Positions 51,650 to 61,688 of a DNA stretch of 64,000 nucleotides are shown here, one piece after another. This DNA is from an uncultured Pseudomonadota bacterium (lineage in GTDB: Bacteria > Pseudomonadota > Alphaproteobacteria > RF32 > CAG-239). Location of the stretch: positions 1-64,000 of the forward strand of contig CACWKS010000002.1 of assembly GCA_902761535.1 (NCBI GenBank). The letters are read 5' to 3'. Numbering within the stretch: position 1 is the first letter of the stretch; every line of letters starts with the position of its first letter. The notes under the pieces were generated by a model. The model was not told where the DNA came from. It did not search any database and saw only the letters and a program-made list of their open reading frames with translations. The translations under genes were made by a program, and so were the position numbers.

Positions 51650-51938
51650 TATAAATACAGTCTTCAAATTTTCCATTGATCAACAGGACCGTATCACCCG
51701 CACTTAATAAAAAAAGCTTCTCTTCAAATCCCGATAGCACACTCCCATCATCCAACAACACTACAGCTTTAGAGGCTGATGTGTATTGGTGGTATTGAAC
51801 TAATATCTGAGAAACTTTTACAACCACTTTTTTCACTTCATGATTTTCAGCAGTTTTTGGTAGATCAGTGGAAACTTCAAAATCACAACCGGCCAGGCAG
51901 AACCCGACCAAAATCAATAAAAAAGCAATTTTTTTCAT
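51636..51938 (-). CDS. Small lipoprotein, unknown function
   Basis: 100 aa. The signal sequence MKKIAFLLILVGFCLAGCDF has a lipobox with Cys18, so the mature lipoprotein is about 83 aa. The mature part is beta-rich (VVVKVSQILVQYHQYTSASKAVVLLDDGS). No family recognised. It is monocistronic, with its stop codon inside the terminator hairpin. Confidence 0.65.
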   Translation of the reverse strand: MKKIAFLLILVGFCLAGCDFEVSTDLPKTAENHEVKKVVVKVSQILVQYHQYTSASKAVVLLDDGSVLSGFEEKLFLLSAGDTVLLINGKFEDCIYTAVL

Positions 51939-52015
51939 AATTATACATTATATTTTAATAATACTCAATGCCCCGACAATAATACAAATATTTTTTTTTG
52001 TCAATATTTTTTTAC

Positions 52016-52043
52016 TTGACAAATCTGATAAAAGCGTTATCTT
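52016..52043 (+). promoter_or_regulatory. Promoter of the small basic protein gene
   Basis: TTGACA (52016-52021), 16-nt spacer, TATCTT (52038-52043), then a leader of about 40 nt. Confidence 0.65.
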
Positions 52044-52091
52044 GCCGATGCTTTTTATAATTAACTCAATTATTAACCAAAATCAATTATT

Positions 52092-52229
52092 ATGGCTAAA
52101 GGAAAAAATCCCAAAAAAGAAACAAGAAAACAACCGAAAACCGGTAGCAATCCTCACCCCACTGATTATCAGCGAGAGCGTGCCAATGCCAACACGCCTC
52201 GGCGCAAAGACAAACGCGTCCAAGGATAA
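52092..52229 (+). CDS. Small basic protein (45 aa)
   Basis: A short gene: MAKGKNPKKETRKQPKTG, then NPHPTDYQRERAN, ending RRKDKRVQG. It is very basic and probably disordered, as in small nucleic-acid-binding proteins. Support comes from a good promoter, a matching terminator and an open frame that fills the space between them. There is no Shine-Dalgarno before the ATG. Confidence 0.55.
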   Translation: MAKGKNPKKETRKQPKTGSNPHPTDYQRERANANTPRRKDKRVQG

Positions 52230-52255
52230 GTTTTCTTGCCGTTCAAATAAGAAAG

Positions 52256-52277
52256 CTCCCCTCGAGGGAGTTTTTTT
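52256..52277 (+). terminator. Terminator of the small basic protein gene
   Basis: CTCCC pairs with GGGAG around a 5-nt loop, then seven T. Confidence 0.7.
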
Positions 52278-52376
52278 ATATGTAAAATAATCATTTTTAA
52301 CGGTTAAATTCGCCTTGATTTTTTTTTCTCACCGCATTATGGTAATAGGCAAAATTAATTTTAAGGAGAAATAAAA

Positions 52377-52829
52377 ATGTTGCGTGATGATTTGCAAAAT
52401 GCTTTGAAAACCGCTATGTTGAGCAAAGATACCTTAACCACCGGTGCCATTCGTATGATTATTGCCGGTCAAAAAGAAAAAGACGTCGAAGCTCGCGGCA
52501 AAGGTCAGGAAAAGGCCACTGATGCCGAGTTGCTCTCAATGATGCAGGGCATGATTAAACAACGCAATGATTCGATTAAAATGTTCCTCGACGGCAATCG
52601 TCCCGAGCTGGCCGAAAAAGAAAAAGCCGAGATTGCTATTATTGAGCGGTTTCTGCCCAAACAATTGAGCGAAAACGAAGTTACCACGATTATTCAAAAT
52701 CTGATTAAACAAACCGGTGCCGCTTCCATGAAAGATATGGGCAAAATCATGGGTGCCTTAAAATCACAATATGCCGGTCAGTTAGATATGGGCAAAGCCA
52801 ACGGAATTATCAAAAATTTATTGAGTTAA
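52377..52829 (+). CDS. GatB/YqeY domain protein
   Basis: 150 aa. The YqeY pattern is clear: MLRDDLQNALKTAMLSKD, RMIIAGQKEKDVEARG, a NDSIKMF helix, ERFLPKQLSENEVT and the GKIMGALKSQYAGQLDMGKANGI end. It may assist tRNA-amidation-type reactions, but this is not proven for the stand-alone form. It is directly upstream of dnaG (1-nt gap), the typical alphaproteobacterial arrangement. TAAGGAG precedes the ATG. Confidence 0.93.
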   Translation: MLRDDLQNALKTAMLSKDTLTTGAIRMIIAGQKEKDVEARGKGQEKATDAELLSMMQGMIKQRNDSIKMFLDGNRPELAEKEKAEIAIIERFLPKQLSENEVTTIIQNLIKQTGAASMKDMGKIMGALKSQYAGQLDMGKANGIIKNLLS

Positions 52830-52830
52830 T

Positions 52831-54621
52831 ATGGCTAACACCGATATGCAGCGATTTTGTGACGAGCTGCGCGCCAAAATATCGATTGTCGATGTGATCA
52901 GCGCGAAGATTAAGCTTGTCCGCAAAGGTCGTGAATATCAGGCCTGTTGTCCGTTTCACAACGAAAAAACTCCCTCTTTTACTGTCAACGAGGCCAAAGG
53001 ATTTTACCATTGTTTCGGTTGCGGAGCTCATGGTGATATCATCAAATTTGAAATGGAAGCCAACGGCTTGAGTTTTATCGATGCGGTGGAAAAATTGGCT
53101 CATAAGGTCGGGCTTCAGGTTCCGCGCCTTTCTCAAGAGAGCAAAGAACAACAGGAAAAACGCGCCACTGCCTATGATATTATGGAAATGGCCGCCAAAT
53201 ATTTTGAAAAGATTCTTCGCCTTCCCGAAGGCAGAGAAGGGCTTAATTACCTTTATTCGCGCGGTTTTGCCGATGATATAATCACCCGTTTTCGTTTAGG
53301 TTTTGCTCCCTCCAACAATGGTCTTAAAGCTTTGCTCAATTCTCGCGGTATTACCGAAAAAGAAATGGCAGAACTGGGGCTTATTGCTATTCCTGAGGGA
53401 GGTCGAACCAGTCATGATTTTTTCCGCAATCGGGTGATGATACCGATTTTTGACAAACGCGGTAAAGTGATCGCTTTTGGCGGACGAGTTATGGACAAGA
53501 GCCAGCCCAAATATCTCAACTCGCCGGAAACGCCTGTCTTTAACAAACGTCGTGTCTTGTACAACTACAATTACGCCCGTGATTTAGGCTATGATGCCAA
53601 AAATTTGATAATTTGCGAAGGTTATATGGATGTCATTGCCATGGATAAATATGGCATCGGCTATGCGGTAGCTCCTTTAGGTACGGCTTTAACCGAAGAT
53701 CAAATTCAAGAAGCCTGGAAAGTCGTCCCTGAGCCTGTTTGTTGTTTTGACGGTGATTCTGCCGGCATCAGAGCCGCCATCCGTTCGGTTGATAGGGTTC
53801 TGCCCTTGCTCAAACCGGGTTATTCCCTGCAATACGCCTTTTTGCCCGACAAGATGGATCCGGATGAATTTCTCAAAGCCAAAGGTAAAGATGAATTTCT
53901 TAAAACGATAAACTCAACCGTTCCGCTTAAAGATTTGTTGTGGCGCAAAACTTTGGAGGGAAAAAATACCGCAACTCCCGAACAAAAAGCTTTGATTGAA
54001 AAAGAAATCAAAGCCGAAATCGCCTTAATTAAAGATGAAACGGTCAAAGCTTATTATATTCGTGAAATGAAAAACAAAGTTTATGAAGAATTGGCCGGTA
54101 CTCGCAATACCATATCCGGCAATTATCATCGTTCCTCATCAGCTGTTAAAACTCAAAAATTATTTGCTGCCGCCGCAAAAACCGATTTAGACGATTTGGT
54201 CGCCAAATATGTTGTTTCGGCTTTTGTCTGCTATCCGCAGCTTATCGAAGAATGGGAAGAAAAAATGCTGTCTTTCAGTATCAAAGATGTCCGCCTCCGT
54301 GAATTTTATCAGCAGTTATTGGATATATCGCATGATAACAGCCTTATTGACGAAGATCAAATAGCTTCTTTGTTGGATGCTTGTCCGATGACGGATTGGC
54401 GTAAAATGGTCGATACCCGTATTATTAAAAAGCAATGTCCTGATATTACTAAAATGCGTGCCCAATTACGCGAACGTATTTTAGAAGTTCAGTTAAAACA
54501 ATTGGAAATTGACATTCAAACGGTTAAAGCCAAACTTGAGAGCGGCGATTTTTCCGATGAGGATTACAACCGTTATGAATCCCTCAAAAAAGAGCGCGAT
54601 TCTCTGATAGAAAGCAACTGA
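52831..54621 (+). CDS. dnaG: DNA primase DnaG
   Basis: Makes RNA primers for replication. 596 aa: zinc-binding domain (CCPFHNEKTPSF, FYHCFGCGAHGD), RNA polymerase core with the TOPRIM motifs (IICEGYMDVIAMDKYG; Asp pair in CFDGDSAGIRA), and a C-terminal DnaB-binding helical region. It follows yqeY after one base and precedes rpoD, giving the macromolecular-synthesis cluster, though rpoD has its own upstream promoter-like sequence. Confidence 0.97.
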   Translation: MANTDMQRFCDELRAKISIVDVISAKIKLVRKGREYQACCPFHNEKTPSFTVNEAKGFYHCFGCGAHGDIIKFEMEANGLSFIDAVEKLAHKVGLQVPRLSQESKEQQEKRATAYDIMEMAAKYFEKILRLPEGREGLNYLYSRGFADDIITRFRLGFAPSNNGLKALLNSRGITEKEMAELGLIAIPEGGRTSHDFFRNRVMIPIFDKRGKVIAFGGRVMDKSQPKYLNSPETPVFNKRRVLYNYNYARDLGYDAKNLIICEGYMDVIAMDKYGIGYAVAPLGTALTEDQIQEAWKVVPEPVCCFDGDSAGIRAAIRSVDRVLPLLKPGYSLQYAFLPDKMDPDEFLKAKGKDEFLKTINSTVPLKDLLWRKTLEGKNTATPEQKALIEKEIKAEIALIKDETVKAYYIREMKNKVYEELAGTRNTISGNYHRSSSAVKTQKLFAAAAKTDLDDLVAKYVVSAFVCYPQLIEEWEEKMLSFSIKDVRLREFYQQLLDISHDNSLIDEDQIASLLDACPMTDWRKMVDTRIIKKQCPDITKMRAQLRERILEVQLKQLEIDIQTVKAKLESGDFSDEDYNRYESLKKERDSLIESN

Positions 54622-54675
54622 TAAAGCTCTTTGAGTATATACTTATAATAATTAATGCGAATCGGAATTTATTTC

Positions 54676-54704
54676 TTGACAATTATGTCAAATTTTATTA
54701 AAAG
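54676..54704 (+). promoter_or_regulatory. Possible promoter of rpoD
   Basis: TTGACA (54676-54681) with an imperfect TATTAA/TAAAAG -10 region 15-17 nt downstream. The -35 box is perfect and the -10 is weak. Confidence 0.45.
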
Positions 54705-54751
54705 AGTAGCAGTTTAAACTTTAGCAAAAAATCGATTTTTTAGGAAAATTA

Positions 54752-56830
54752 ATGTCGGATATAGATAATGCGGATATGTTTGACGGCGCAACCGGTAGTG
54801 ATGCGCCTTTAATTGATTCTTTGGGTAGTGCTGTCAAACGCTTGTTGGATAAAGGTAAAGTTCGCGGTTTCATCACCATGGAAGAGCTTAACAAAGCTTT
54901 GCCTTCCGAGCGTGAAACTTCGGAATATATCGAAGATATTATGACCGAAATATCAGACATGGGCATAAGTATTGTTTCCGAGGCCGAAGCTGAAAGTAAT
55001 GAAGGTGATAATTATAACGAGAACGAATATGAAGAAGGCGAGGAAGAAGGCGGCAATTTAGACGAGAAAGAGTTAGGTCGCAGTGATGATCCGGTCAGAA
55101 TGTATTTACGCGAAATGGGGTCGGTAGAACTGCTTTCCCGTGAGGGTGAAATTGCCATTGCCAAACGAATCGAGGCCGGTAAAACGGTTATGATAGACGG
55201 CCTTTGCGAAAGCCCGATGACCATTAATGCTATTGCCGGTTGGCGCGATGATTTGTTGGAAGGCACCATGCAGCTGCGCGATATCGTCGATTTGGAAATG
55301 ATGTACGGCGATGATGTCAATGCTATGGAAATGGTTGATGAAGAGGACGCTTCCGAAGAAGATCTTGATAAGGTTGCCGAAGAATTGGCCGAAAAAGAAA
55401 ATCTTGATGATATTGACGATGATTTAAGCGATGATATGGAGCTTGACGGCGCGGTTGATGATTCGGAAGAAGATGACGGCAGTGATGATGAAATAGCCGA
55501 AGGTGAAGAAGGCGAGGGTAATGAGGAAGAAGATGATGATGAGAACGCCTCCGGCCGCAGTGCTGCATCGATAACTTCAATGGAAGAAGCCTTAAAAGAG
55601 CCTGTATTAGAAATTCTCAATCGTATTTCCAGCTATTATGATGATCTGAAAAAGATTCAATCTCAACGTTTGAGTGCTTTAATAAGCGGTAAGAAGATTT
55701 CATCTTCGGTCGAGAAGAAATACTTTGAGGTTAAAAAAGATTTGGTAGAATTGATGAGCTCGATTCATCTTAATGCGGCTCGTGTTCAACAATTGGTTGA
55801 ACAGCTTAATTCTCTTAACAAACGTTTGATGGGTTTTGAGGGTAAGTTGTTACGTTATGCCTTAAGTTGCAAAATCAAACGTGATGATTTCTTAAAAGTA
55901 TATCAAACAGCTGAGTTGGATCCCAATTGGTTGGATCAAATTTCTAAAATTAAAGACAAGCATTGGCAGGAATTTATTTCCAAATATGGTGCGGAGATTG
56001 TTGAGTTGCGCGACAATGTTGCCGAAATGGCCAAAGAGTGCGGCTTGCCTATCAGCGAATATCGTCGTATGGTTGATACCATTAAAAAAGGCGAACGCGA
56101 AGCCGAACGCGCCAAAAAAGAAATGATTGAAGCCAACTTGCGTCTGGTTATTTCTATTGCCAAGAAATATACCAATCGCGGTTTGCAGTTCTTGGATTTG
56201 ATTCAGGAAGGTAATATCGGCTTGATGAAAGCGGTTGACAAATTTGAATATCGCCGCGGCTACAAGTTTTCTACTTATGCCACATGGTGGATACGTCAAG
56301 CCATCACTCGCTCGATTGCCGATCAGGCACGCACTATTCGTATACCGGTTCACATGATTGAAACCATCAACAAACTGGTGCGCACATCACGGCAAATGCT
56401 CTCGGAAATGGGGCGTGAGCCGGTGCCTGAAGAATTGGCCAAACGTTTATCAATGCCGCTTGACAAGGTTCGCAAGGTTATGAAAATTGCCAAAGAGCCG
56501 GTTTCGTTGGAATCTCCGGTCGGTGACGAAGATGATTCGTCTCTGGGCGATTTTATTGCTGATGAGAGTGCATTACAGCCTTTGGATTCAGCCATTCACT
56601 CCAACCTGAAAAAGACCTGCACTCGCATCTTGTCGAGTTTAACTCCCCGTGAAGAACGCGTATTGCGTATGCGTTTCGGTATCGGTATGAACACCGATCA
56701 CACTTTGGAAGAGGTTGGTCAGCAGTTTAACGTCACTCGTGAGCGTATCCGTCAGATTGAAGCCAAAGCTCTGCGTAAGTTAAAACATCCGTCGCGCTCG
56801 CGCAAATTACGCAGTTTCTTGGATCAATAA
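54752..56830 (+). CDS. rpoD: Primary sigma factor RpoD (sigma70)
   Basis: 692 aa. Region 1.1 is at the N-terminus ([16 protein letters not shown]). Region 1.2 starts at [22 protein letters not shown] non-conserved region with a very acidic insert (about 200-280, long Asp/Glu runs) follows. Regions 2.1-2.4 are [39 protein letters not shown] and [16 protein letters not shown], and region 4 has [15 protein letters not shown] and [17 protein letters not shown]. All promoter-recognition helices look canonical, matching the TTGACA/TATAAT-like promoters in this window. Confidence 0.98.
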   Translation: MSDIDNADMFDGATGSDAPLIDSLGSAVKRLLDKGKVRGFITMEELNKALPSERETSEYIEDIMTEISDMGISIVSEAEAESNEGDNYNENEYEEGEEEGGNLDEKELGRSDDPVRMYLREMGSVELLSREGEIAIAKRIEAGKTVMIDGLCESPMTINAIAGWRDDLLEGTMQLRDIVDLEMMYGDDVNAMEMVDEEDASEEDLDKVAEELAEKENLDDIDDDLSDDMELDGAVDDSEEDDGSDDEIAEGEEGEGNEEEDDDENASGRSAASITSMEEALKEPVLEILNRISSYYDDLKKIQSQRLSALISGKKISSSVEKKYFEVKKDLVELMSSIHLNAARVQQLVEQLNSLNKRLMGFEGKLLRYALSCKIKRDDFLKVYQTAELDPNWLDQISKIKDKHWQEFISKYGAEIVELRDNVAEMAKECGLPISEYRRMVDTIKKGEREAERAKKEMIEANLRLVISIAKKYTNRGLQFLDLIQEGNIGLMKAVDKFEYRRGYKFSTYATWWIRQAITRSIADQARTIRIPVHMIETINKLVRTSRQMLSEMGREPVPEELAKRLSMPLDKVRKVMKIAKEPVSLESPVGDEDDSSLGDFIADESALQPLDSAIHSNLKKTCTRILSSLTPREERVLRMRFGIGMNTDHTLEEVGQQFNVTRERIRQIEAKALRKLKHPSRSRKLRSFLDQ

Positions 56831-56836
56831 TAAAAA

Positions 56837-56869
56837 AGTCCCCCGTTTCATCAAACGAGGGATTTTTTT
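56837..56869 (+). terminator. Terminator of rpoD
   Basis: TCCCCCGTTT pairs with AAACGAGGGA (one mismatch) around a 4-nt loop, then eight T. Confidence 0.85.
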
Positions 56870-56877
56870 TTATTTTA

Positions 56878-57003
56878 TTACTTTTCTCTACTACGTTTTC
56901 TTTTTAACATTTTCTTTGTTTCTTCCGATTGAATTTTTGCGGCTCTACGCTGTCCAGGAGTTATTTCATCGGTACTGCTATTCCCAGTCTTTCCAAAACG
57001 CAT
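56878..57003 (-). CDS. Small basic protein or gene remnant (41 aa)
   Basis: A minus-strand frame from an ATG at 57003: MRFGKTGNSSTDEITPGQ, then RRAAKIQSEETKKMLKRKRSREK. The same frame is open 11 codons further upstream (NLNQEFDREY), directly after a stop, which suggests the tail of a once longer protein. No ribosome site or promoter stands out. Function unknown; listed because the composition is protein-like and it fills the 300-nt gap after rpoD. Confidence 0.3.
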   Translation of the reverse strand: MRFGKTGNSSTDEITPGQRRAAKIQSEETKKMLKRKRSREK

Positions 57004-57133
57004 ATATTCTCTGTCAAATTCTTGGTTTAAATTGACTGTTTATAGTTAGTAACTCCCTTATTTATCAATCAATTCCGCTAAATATACATAAACGAGAACC
57101 GCCGTTTTTTTCGGAGGTATTTCAAAATTAATT

Positions 57134-59827
57134 TTACATATTAATCAATTTCTCAAATTCGCTTGCATCTAATATTTCCGGCAACACTATGCCGTCACGA
57201 AAACGCGGCGAAAACAATATATAAAAAGGTAATCCCTGCCGTCCGAATTTTTGCATAAAATGCAATATCTGTTCGTTATAGTTGGTCCAATCAATTTCCA
57301 TAACCAACACATTATTATTTGCCAGATCATCTTTAATATGTTCCATCCCCAAAACAAAACTGTCGTTATATTTACAAGTCAAACACCAATCAGCCCCGAT
57401 TTTTATCAAAACCTTATTTCCTTGGTCAACATGATAGGCAATGGTCTGCAAATTAATCGGTATCACCGGTGTTTGATTAGTTGTTTTTCTAAGTTTATGC
57501 GCCGCCAATTCAACATCAACCAAACTTGCCATAACCAACAGTATTGTCAAACCGATTTTCCAAAGACTATATCTTTTGTATAAATAATTCCTGATATATT
57601 CGTCTTTTACTTTATCGGTTTCTTTAAGCAGCATATCATAAAACATCCATAATATCAGAGCAGCTATGATATACAATATCCAGTGCCATATCTGTCCGCC
57701 CTGACTTTGTGCCGACAACAAACTGATTAACCAAATCAAGGTTATTATCAACATCAAAATCATTGCTGTGTTAATCCATTTTAACCATTTTCCCGGTCTG
57801 GGCAGATAAAACGCAATCTTCGGAAAAGCCGCAATCAGAATATACGGACTTGCCAATCCCAATCCTACCGCCAATACCGCTAAAATAATATCAGTCGGAC
57901 TTCCTGCCAAAGCAATTCCCATCGCCGTACCCAAATAAGGTGCCATACAAGGAGTTGATAGTGCCACCATAAACAATCCGCTCAAAAATTCAAACAGTTT
58001 TCCTTGATTGGAAAACTTTTGTAATGCTTTATTTTTCCAATTTTGCTCATGCTGTCCGACAATCCCGAATATATAAGCCAAGAAATAAGTTACAATCCAT
58101 ATCATTACTGCCAAAAAAGTAATGCTCTGAAACTGCATTCCCCAACCCATTGCAATTCCGGCAGCCTTCAGACTGCTTAACAGTATAGCTAAAATTAAAA
58201 ATGCCGTGCCGATTCCCAAGCTGTTATAAATAAAATTACTGCGTATTTGGGCTTTGTTTAATCCGCCGAATTTAGTAAAAGCTAATAATTTAAGCGATAA
58301 CACCGGAAATACGCAAGGCATAAAATTAAGTATCAGTCCTCCCAATATCGCTAAACAAAAAACATAAAACGAAAAACTGGTTCCGCCGGAATTAGAGAAT
58401 ATTCCGGTTTTAAGTTTTTGAGTGGTTATATATTGGTTGATGCTTCCCTGTGACAGCCAAAAGGTGTAATTTTGATTTTTATAATCAAAGTCTTCATCTT
58501 TTAATTCAAACCATGCATTTATTTTTTTATTGTTAAGACTTATCTTTGGTGCTGCAAAATGTTTGGACACTTCTCCAATCATAAATATCTTTGCGTTTGC
58601 ATTATCTTCAGTAGCAAATTCCAATCTTATGCCTTTATATTTATCATTTCTGATATCTTCAAACAATCCGTAAATATCAAATTTATCGCTTTTTGCATCC
58701 GAAGCAATATTACGTTTTACCAAATCAATATTATAAGCATAAGAACCGGCTTGCGGATTTTTCGTCGGGCTGAGTTCAATTTCCGGATTGCTGTAATTTA
58801 TTTCGCATAGACTGTTTGCACAAACGCTCGCCTTTACTGCCAATTTTATAATTGCTTTTTGTGTTTTATCTTTAATTTCGCCTTCTATATAAACCGGAAA
58901 TTTTTTGCTGTAAAAAAGTATTTGTCTTCCGTCACCGTCATGTATATCATTAGGCAAAACAAAATGAGCTTTAACATATTCAACATTCTTTGATTGGCTG
59001 AAATCTAAATTAAGACCGGCATATTCTCGGTAATCATTTAACAAAATAACTTTATCATTTGGAGGATTAATATATACAATTCCTTCAAATTTACCGTCTT
59101 CACCAAATCCGTTGTTGCACATAACCAACAAAGTCGCCATTTTTTCTAATTTATGCGAATCTTCATCTTTCTTATCATTCGTAAAAGGATCTTTCCACAA
59201 ACTGTATAATATTTTTTTCCAATTGCCTTGAATTATATTTTCACGATACCATTTTATCAGTTGAGAAGGTCTGGTTAAATTATGATCTTTTGCATATTTT
59301 TCTTCTATAGCCAACTGATCTTTGGGTGATTTTGAATAAGCAATTACTTTTTTGAAATTTTCTCTGATTAATGGGGTTGCACTTTCAATATATTCTTCTT
59401 TCCCCCCCATTTCATATTGATCATCGCTCACGACAATCGGTAATTCAAAATCCAACACCCATTTTTTTACCCGTTGTTTAACATCCTCAAAAAAGCGTAA
59501 TGCTTTTACGCCTTTTCGCACATATTTTTGCCACCCCTCAATAACTTCTGGCGTATATTGCGGATATTTATTTGTTAAATCTTCGCTGAAATCACGTTCA
59601 ATGCTTTCACCGGCCAATTGTTCATTATATTGTTTGACATCATCAACATATTCCATCCCCATCTTGATAATGGTCGGCCAAAATTTACGGTCGTCATACT
59701 CTTGCTCTATTCCGTAATTGTCTCGAAAATCCAATATAATCTGCCCGCCTTCGTCTTGAGCCGAAGCAATATTCACACAATTTAATAATGCAACAATCGT
59801 GCATAAAAACAGTTTAATTTTTTTCAT
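57134..59827 (-). CDS. DsbD-family thiol:disulfide interchange protein
   Basis: Moves reducing power from the cytoplasm to the periplasm. 897 aa, longer than E. coli DsbD (about 565). Signal peptide (residues 1-23), then a periplasmic part of about 470 residues. This part contains an unusual N-terminal extension (DFRDNYGIEQEYDDRKFW...) and a DsbD-alpha-like domain with VCANSLCEINYSNPE. Eight or so TM segments follow, with Cys in LNFMPCVFPVLSLK and LSTPCMAPYLG. A C-terminal thioredoxin-like domain carries GADWCLTCKYN. It is monocistronic. The N-terminal extension (residues about 25-300) has no family I recognise. Confidence 0.85.
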   Translation of the reverse strand: MKKIKLFLCTIVALLNCVNIASAQDEGGQIILDFRDNYGIEQEYDDRKFWPTIIKMGMEYVDDVKQYNEQLAGESIERDFSEDLTNKYPQYTPEVIEGWQKYVRKGVKALRFFEDVKQRVKKWVLDFELPIVVSDDQYEMGGKEEYIESATPLIRENFKKVIAYSKSPKDQLAIEEKYAKDHNLTRPSQLIKWYRENIIQGNWKKILYSLWKDPFTNDKKDEDSHKLEKMATLLVMCNNGFGEDGKFEGIVYINPPNDKVILLNDYREYAGLNLDFSQSKNVEYVKAHFVLPNDIHDGDGRQILFYSKKFPVYIEGEIKDKTQKAIIKLAVKASVCANSLCEINYSNPEIELSPTKNPQAGSYAYNIDLVKRNIASDAKSDKFDIYGLFEDIRNDKYKGIRLEFATEDNANAKIFMIGEVSKHFAAPKISLNNKKINAWFELKDEDFDYKNQNYTFWLSQGSINQYITTQKLKTGIFSNSGGTSFSFYVFCLAILGGLILNFMPCVFPVLSLKLLAFTKFGGLNKAQIRSNFIYNSLGIGTAFLILAILLSSLKAAGIAMGWGMQFQSITFLAVMIWIVTYFLAYIFGIVGQHEQNWKNKALQKFSNQGKLFEFLSGLFMVALSTPCMAPYLGTAMGIALAGSPTDIILAVLAVGLGLASPYILIAAFPKIAFYLPRPGKWLKWINTAMILMLIITLIWLISLLSAQSQGGQIWHWILYIIAALILWMFYDMLLKETDKVKDEYIRNYLYKRYSLWKIGLTILLVMASLVDVELAAHKLRKTTNQTPVIPINLQTIAYHVDQGNKVLIKIGADWCLTCKYNDSFVLGMEHIKDDLANNNVLVMEIDWTNYNEQILHFMQKFGRQGLPFYILFSPRFRDGIVLPEILDASEFEKLINM

Positions 59828-59917
59828 TTTCTTCTTATGTAAATTGATTTTTAATAAAATCGTTACTATATTATGTTCATAATAATTATAATATAAAGAT
59901 AAAATGGTCTGACTGCA

Positions 59918-60481
59918 ATGGATAAAATAAACATTAACAATCTTAGTGGAAAATGTTTGGCGGCAACTCCTACAACCGAGGGAATATTTGCCAAATCTTT
60001 AGTGTATATATGTTCTCATAACGAAGACGGTGCTATGGGACTTATTATCAATAAACCATTGAAAGGTTTAAGTTTTGCCGATTTATCTTTTAATTTGCCG
60101 TTCAGTAATTGTTTAGGCAACAGAATGCAAATATTTAACGGAGGACCGTTGGAACATGAAAAAGGTTTCATTCTGCATGATGATAGTTACAATGATATCT
60201 TGGGATTCCCGATTAGCGAAGGAATCCGAGTTTCGTCTTCTCCGGAAATACTGCAAGCCATAACTTCAGGCAAAGGTCCGGATAATTTTATGATAGTTTT
60301 AGGGTATGCCGGATGGTTGCCTAATCAATTAGAGAATGAAATATCTCAAAATTTGTGGTTGGTAACTGCGGCTTCACAAGAGTTGATCTTTAATGCTCAA
60401 CCGGAAGATAAATGGACATTAGCCTTATCATCACTGGGTATTAATAGTTCAAATTTGTCATTACCTTTAGGACACTCATAA
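59918..60481 (+). CDS. YqgE/AlgH family protein
   Basis: 187 aa, cytoplasmic. The conserved blocks are LAATPTTEGIFAKSLVYICSHNEDGAMGLIINKPL, the FNGGPLEHEKGFILHDD core and VLGYAGWLPNQLENEI. The family is widespread in proteobacteria and its function is not settled. No Shine-Dalgarno is obvious before the ATG at 59918. It is divergent from dsbD and ends before a small hypothetical gene. Confidence 0.9.
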   Translation: MDKININNLSGKCLAATPTTEGIFAKSLVYICSHNEDGAMGLIINKPLKGLSFADLSFNLPFSNCLGNRMQIFNGGPLEHEKGFILHDDSYNDILGFPISEGIRVSSSPEILQAITSGKGPDNFMIVLGYAGWLPNQLENEISQNLWLVTAASQELIFNAQPEDKWTLALSSLGINSSNLSLPLGHS

Positions 60482-60584
60482 TTCCAAAAAATCGATTCGC
60501 AATTTCCAAATTTGCTTTATTGTTTAACAATATTTAATCGTTAAATTGATAAATGGTTATTTACTTTTATTAAAGGATGAAAAT

Positions 60585-60794
60585 ATGTCAAAACAAACAA
60601 GCAAAACACTTATTTATGACACCGTAAGCGATAATATGGCTTTAATGAGTAAAATATATCAAAGTTTTGAAGCCTTGGAACAAACTTTGGGTGCTTTACA
60701 AATGGAAGAGCCTTTGTTTATGACTTATGCCGCTAAAAAGTCATTTGCTGATACGCTGATGAAACAAAATAAAGGTAATATTTATAAAAATTAA
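60585..60794 (+). CDS. Small hypothetical protein
   Basis: 69 aa from the ATG at 60585, chosen for its AAAGGA box 9 nt upstream; the open frame further upstream has no ribosome site. It is helical (VSDNMALMSKIYQSFEALEQTLGALQ) and ends in a basic tail (NKGNIYKN). No family recognised; phasin-like small helical proteins look similar but this is too short to assign. Confidence 0.5.
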   Translation: MSKQTSKTLIYDTVSDNMALMSKIYQSFEALEQTLGALQMEEPLFMTYAAKKSFADTLMKQNKGNIYKN

Positions 60795-60883
60795 GATGAT
60801 ATTTGTGTTATTATCTTACTAAATTAGTTGTAAAATAAAGCCAATCCTAGTATAATAAAGCAATCATTGATTCGGAGGGTGTT

Positions 60884-61687
60884 ATGCTTTTATTGCGTTG
60901 GCTGGTTCTGTTATTGTTTTTATTTTCGTCTTCAGCTTATGCTCAAGGCAATATTGAGCTTGGAGAAGATATTCAGGATGAACTCCATAAAGATACGCAG
61001 GAAAACATTACCGCTGTAAACAGTAATTTTCCGAACAATAATGAAATTTCATTTGATAATGACGATTCGGATGAAATAAATGAAGGTCAGATTGCGTTAC
61101 TTGAAGGTATATCTTCCGCCATCGGTGAATATGCACAAAAGAATATTTTGTCGTCAGAACAGGTATTTTGTTATCAGATTGCAACTCCTCCGGAAAATTA
61201 TGCCGGATACACGCTTGATGGTATGGCTATAGTCGGGTTTTGCGGAGTCATTGACGGAAAGCTCCGTAATTTGATTGTTTCTAAATTGATGAATAATCCA
61301 GAACATATAATTTTTGACCAATTTGAAGATTGTATGATCAAACCACGAATAATGTTGCGATTTATGCGAGGTGTTGATGCAACGGATGTTTTGCTATCAG
61401 CTCCTTGCCACGCCGTGGCTTTCTTTTACGCCGGAAAAGTTACGGCATTTAATGCCAAACCTGCTGCTACGGTCATTGATAATTTAGTGCGAGCTTTATT
61501 AAAAAATAAGATCGATTTTGTTTCGCCGACATTGTTTAATCAATTGTTGCCGGCCGGAGTTGCCAAAACCGATGAACAAAAGGAATTGCTGCAGAAAAAA
61601 AATACTCCTTTTCGTCGTTGGGAACAACAGAAAAAAGAGCAGGAAATTAAAAATTCCGGTTGGAATAAACTGAAAAACCGCCAATAA
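60884..61687 (+). CDS. Secreted protein of unknown function
   Basis: 267 aa with a signal peptide (residues 1-20, LFSSSAYA then QGNI). After an acidic linker (about 25-70) there is a folded domain (about 75-215) with four Cys (VFCYQIA, GFCGVID, EDCMIKP, APCHAVA) that could form two disulfides. A basic helical tail follows (RRWEQQKKEQEIK). No family recognised. CGGAGG precedes the ATG. It is the last gene before the prophage-like element and is convergent with the 86-aa gene 1 nt away. Confidence 0.6.
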   Translation: MLLLRWLVLLLFLFSSSAYAQGNIELGEDIQDELHKDTQENITAVNSNFPNNNEISFDNDDSDEINEGQIALLEGISSAIGEYAQKNILSSEQVFCYQIATPPENYAGYTLDGMAIVGFCGVIDGKLRNLIVSKLMNNPEHIIFDQFEDCMIKPRIMLRFMRGVDATDVLLSAPCHAVAFFYAGKVTAFNAKPAATVIDNLVRALLKNKIDFVSPTLFNQLLPAGVAKTDEQKELLQKKNTPFRRWEQQKKEQEIKNSGWNKLKNRQ

Positions 61688-61688
61688 T

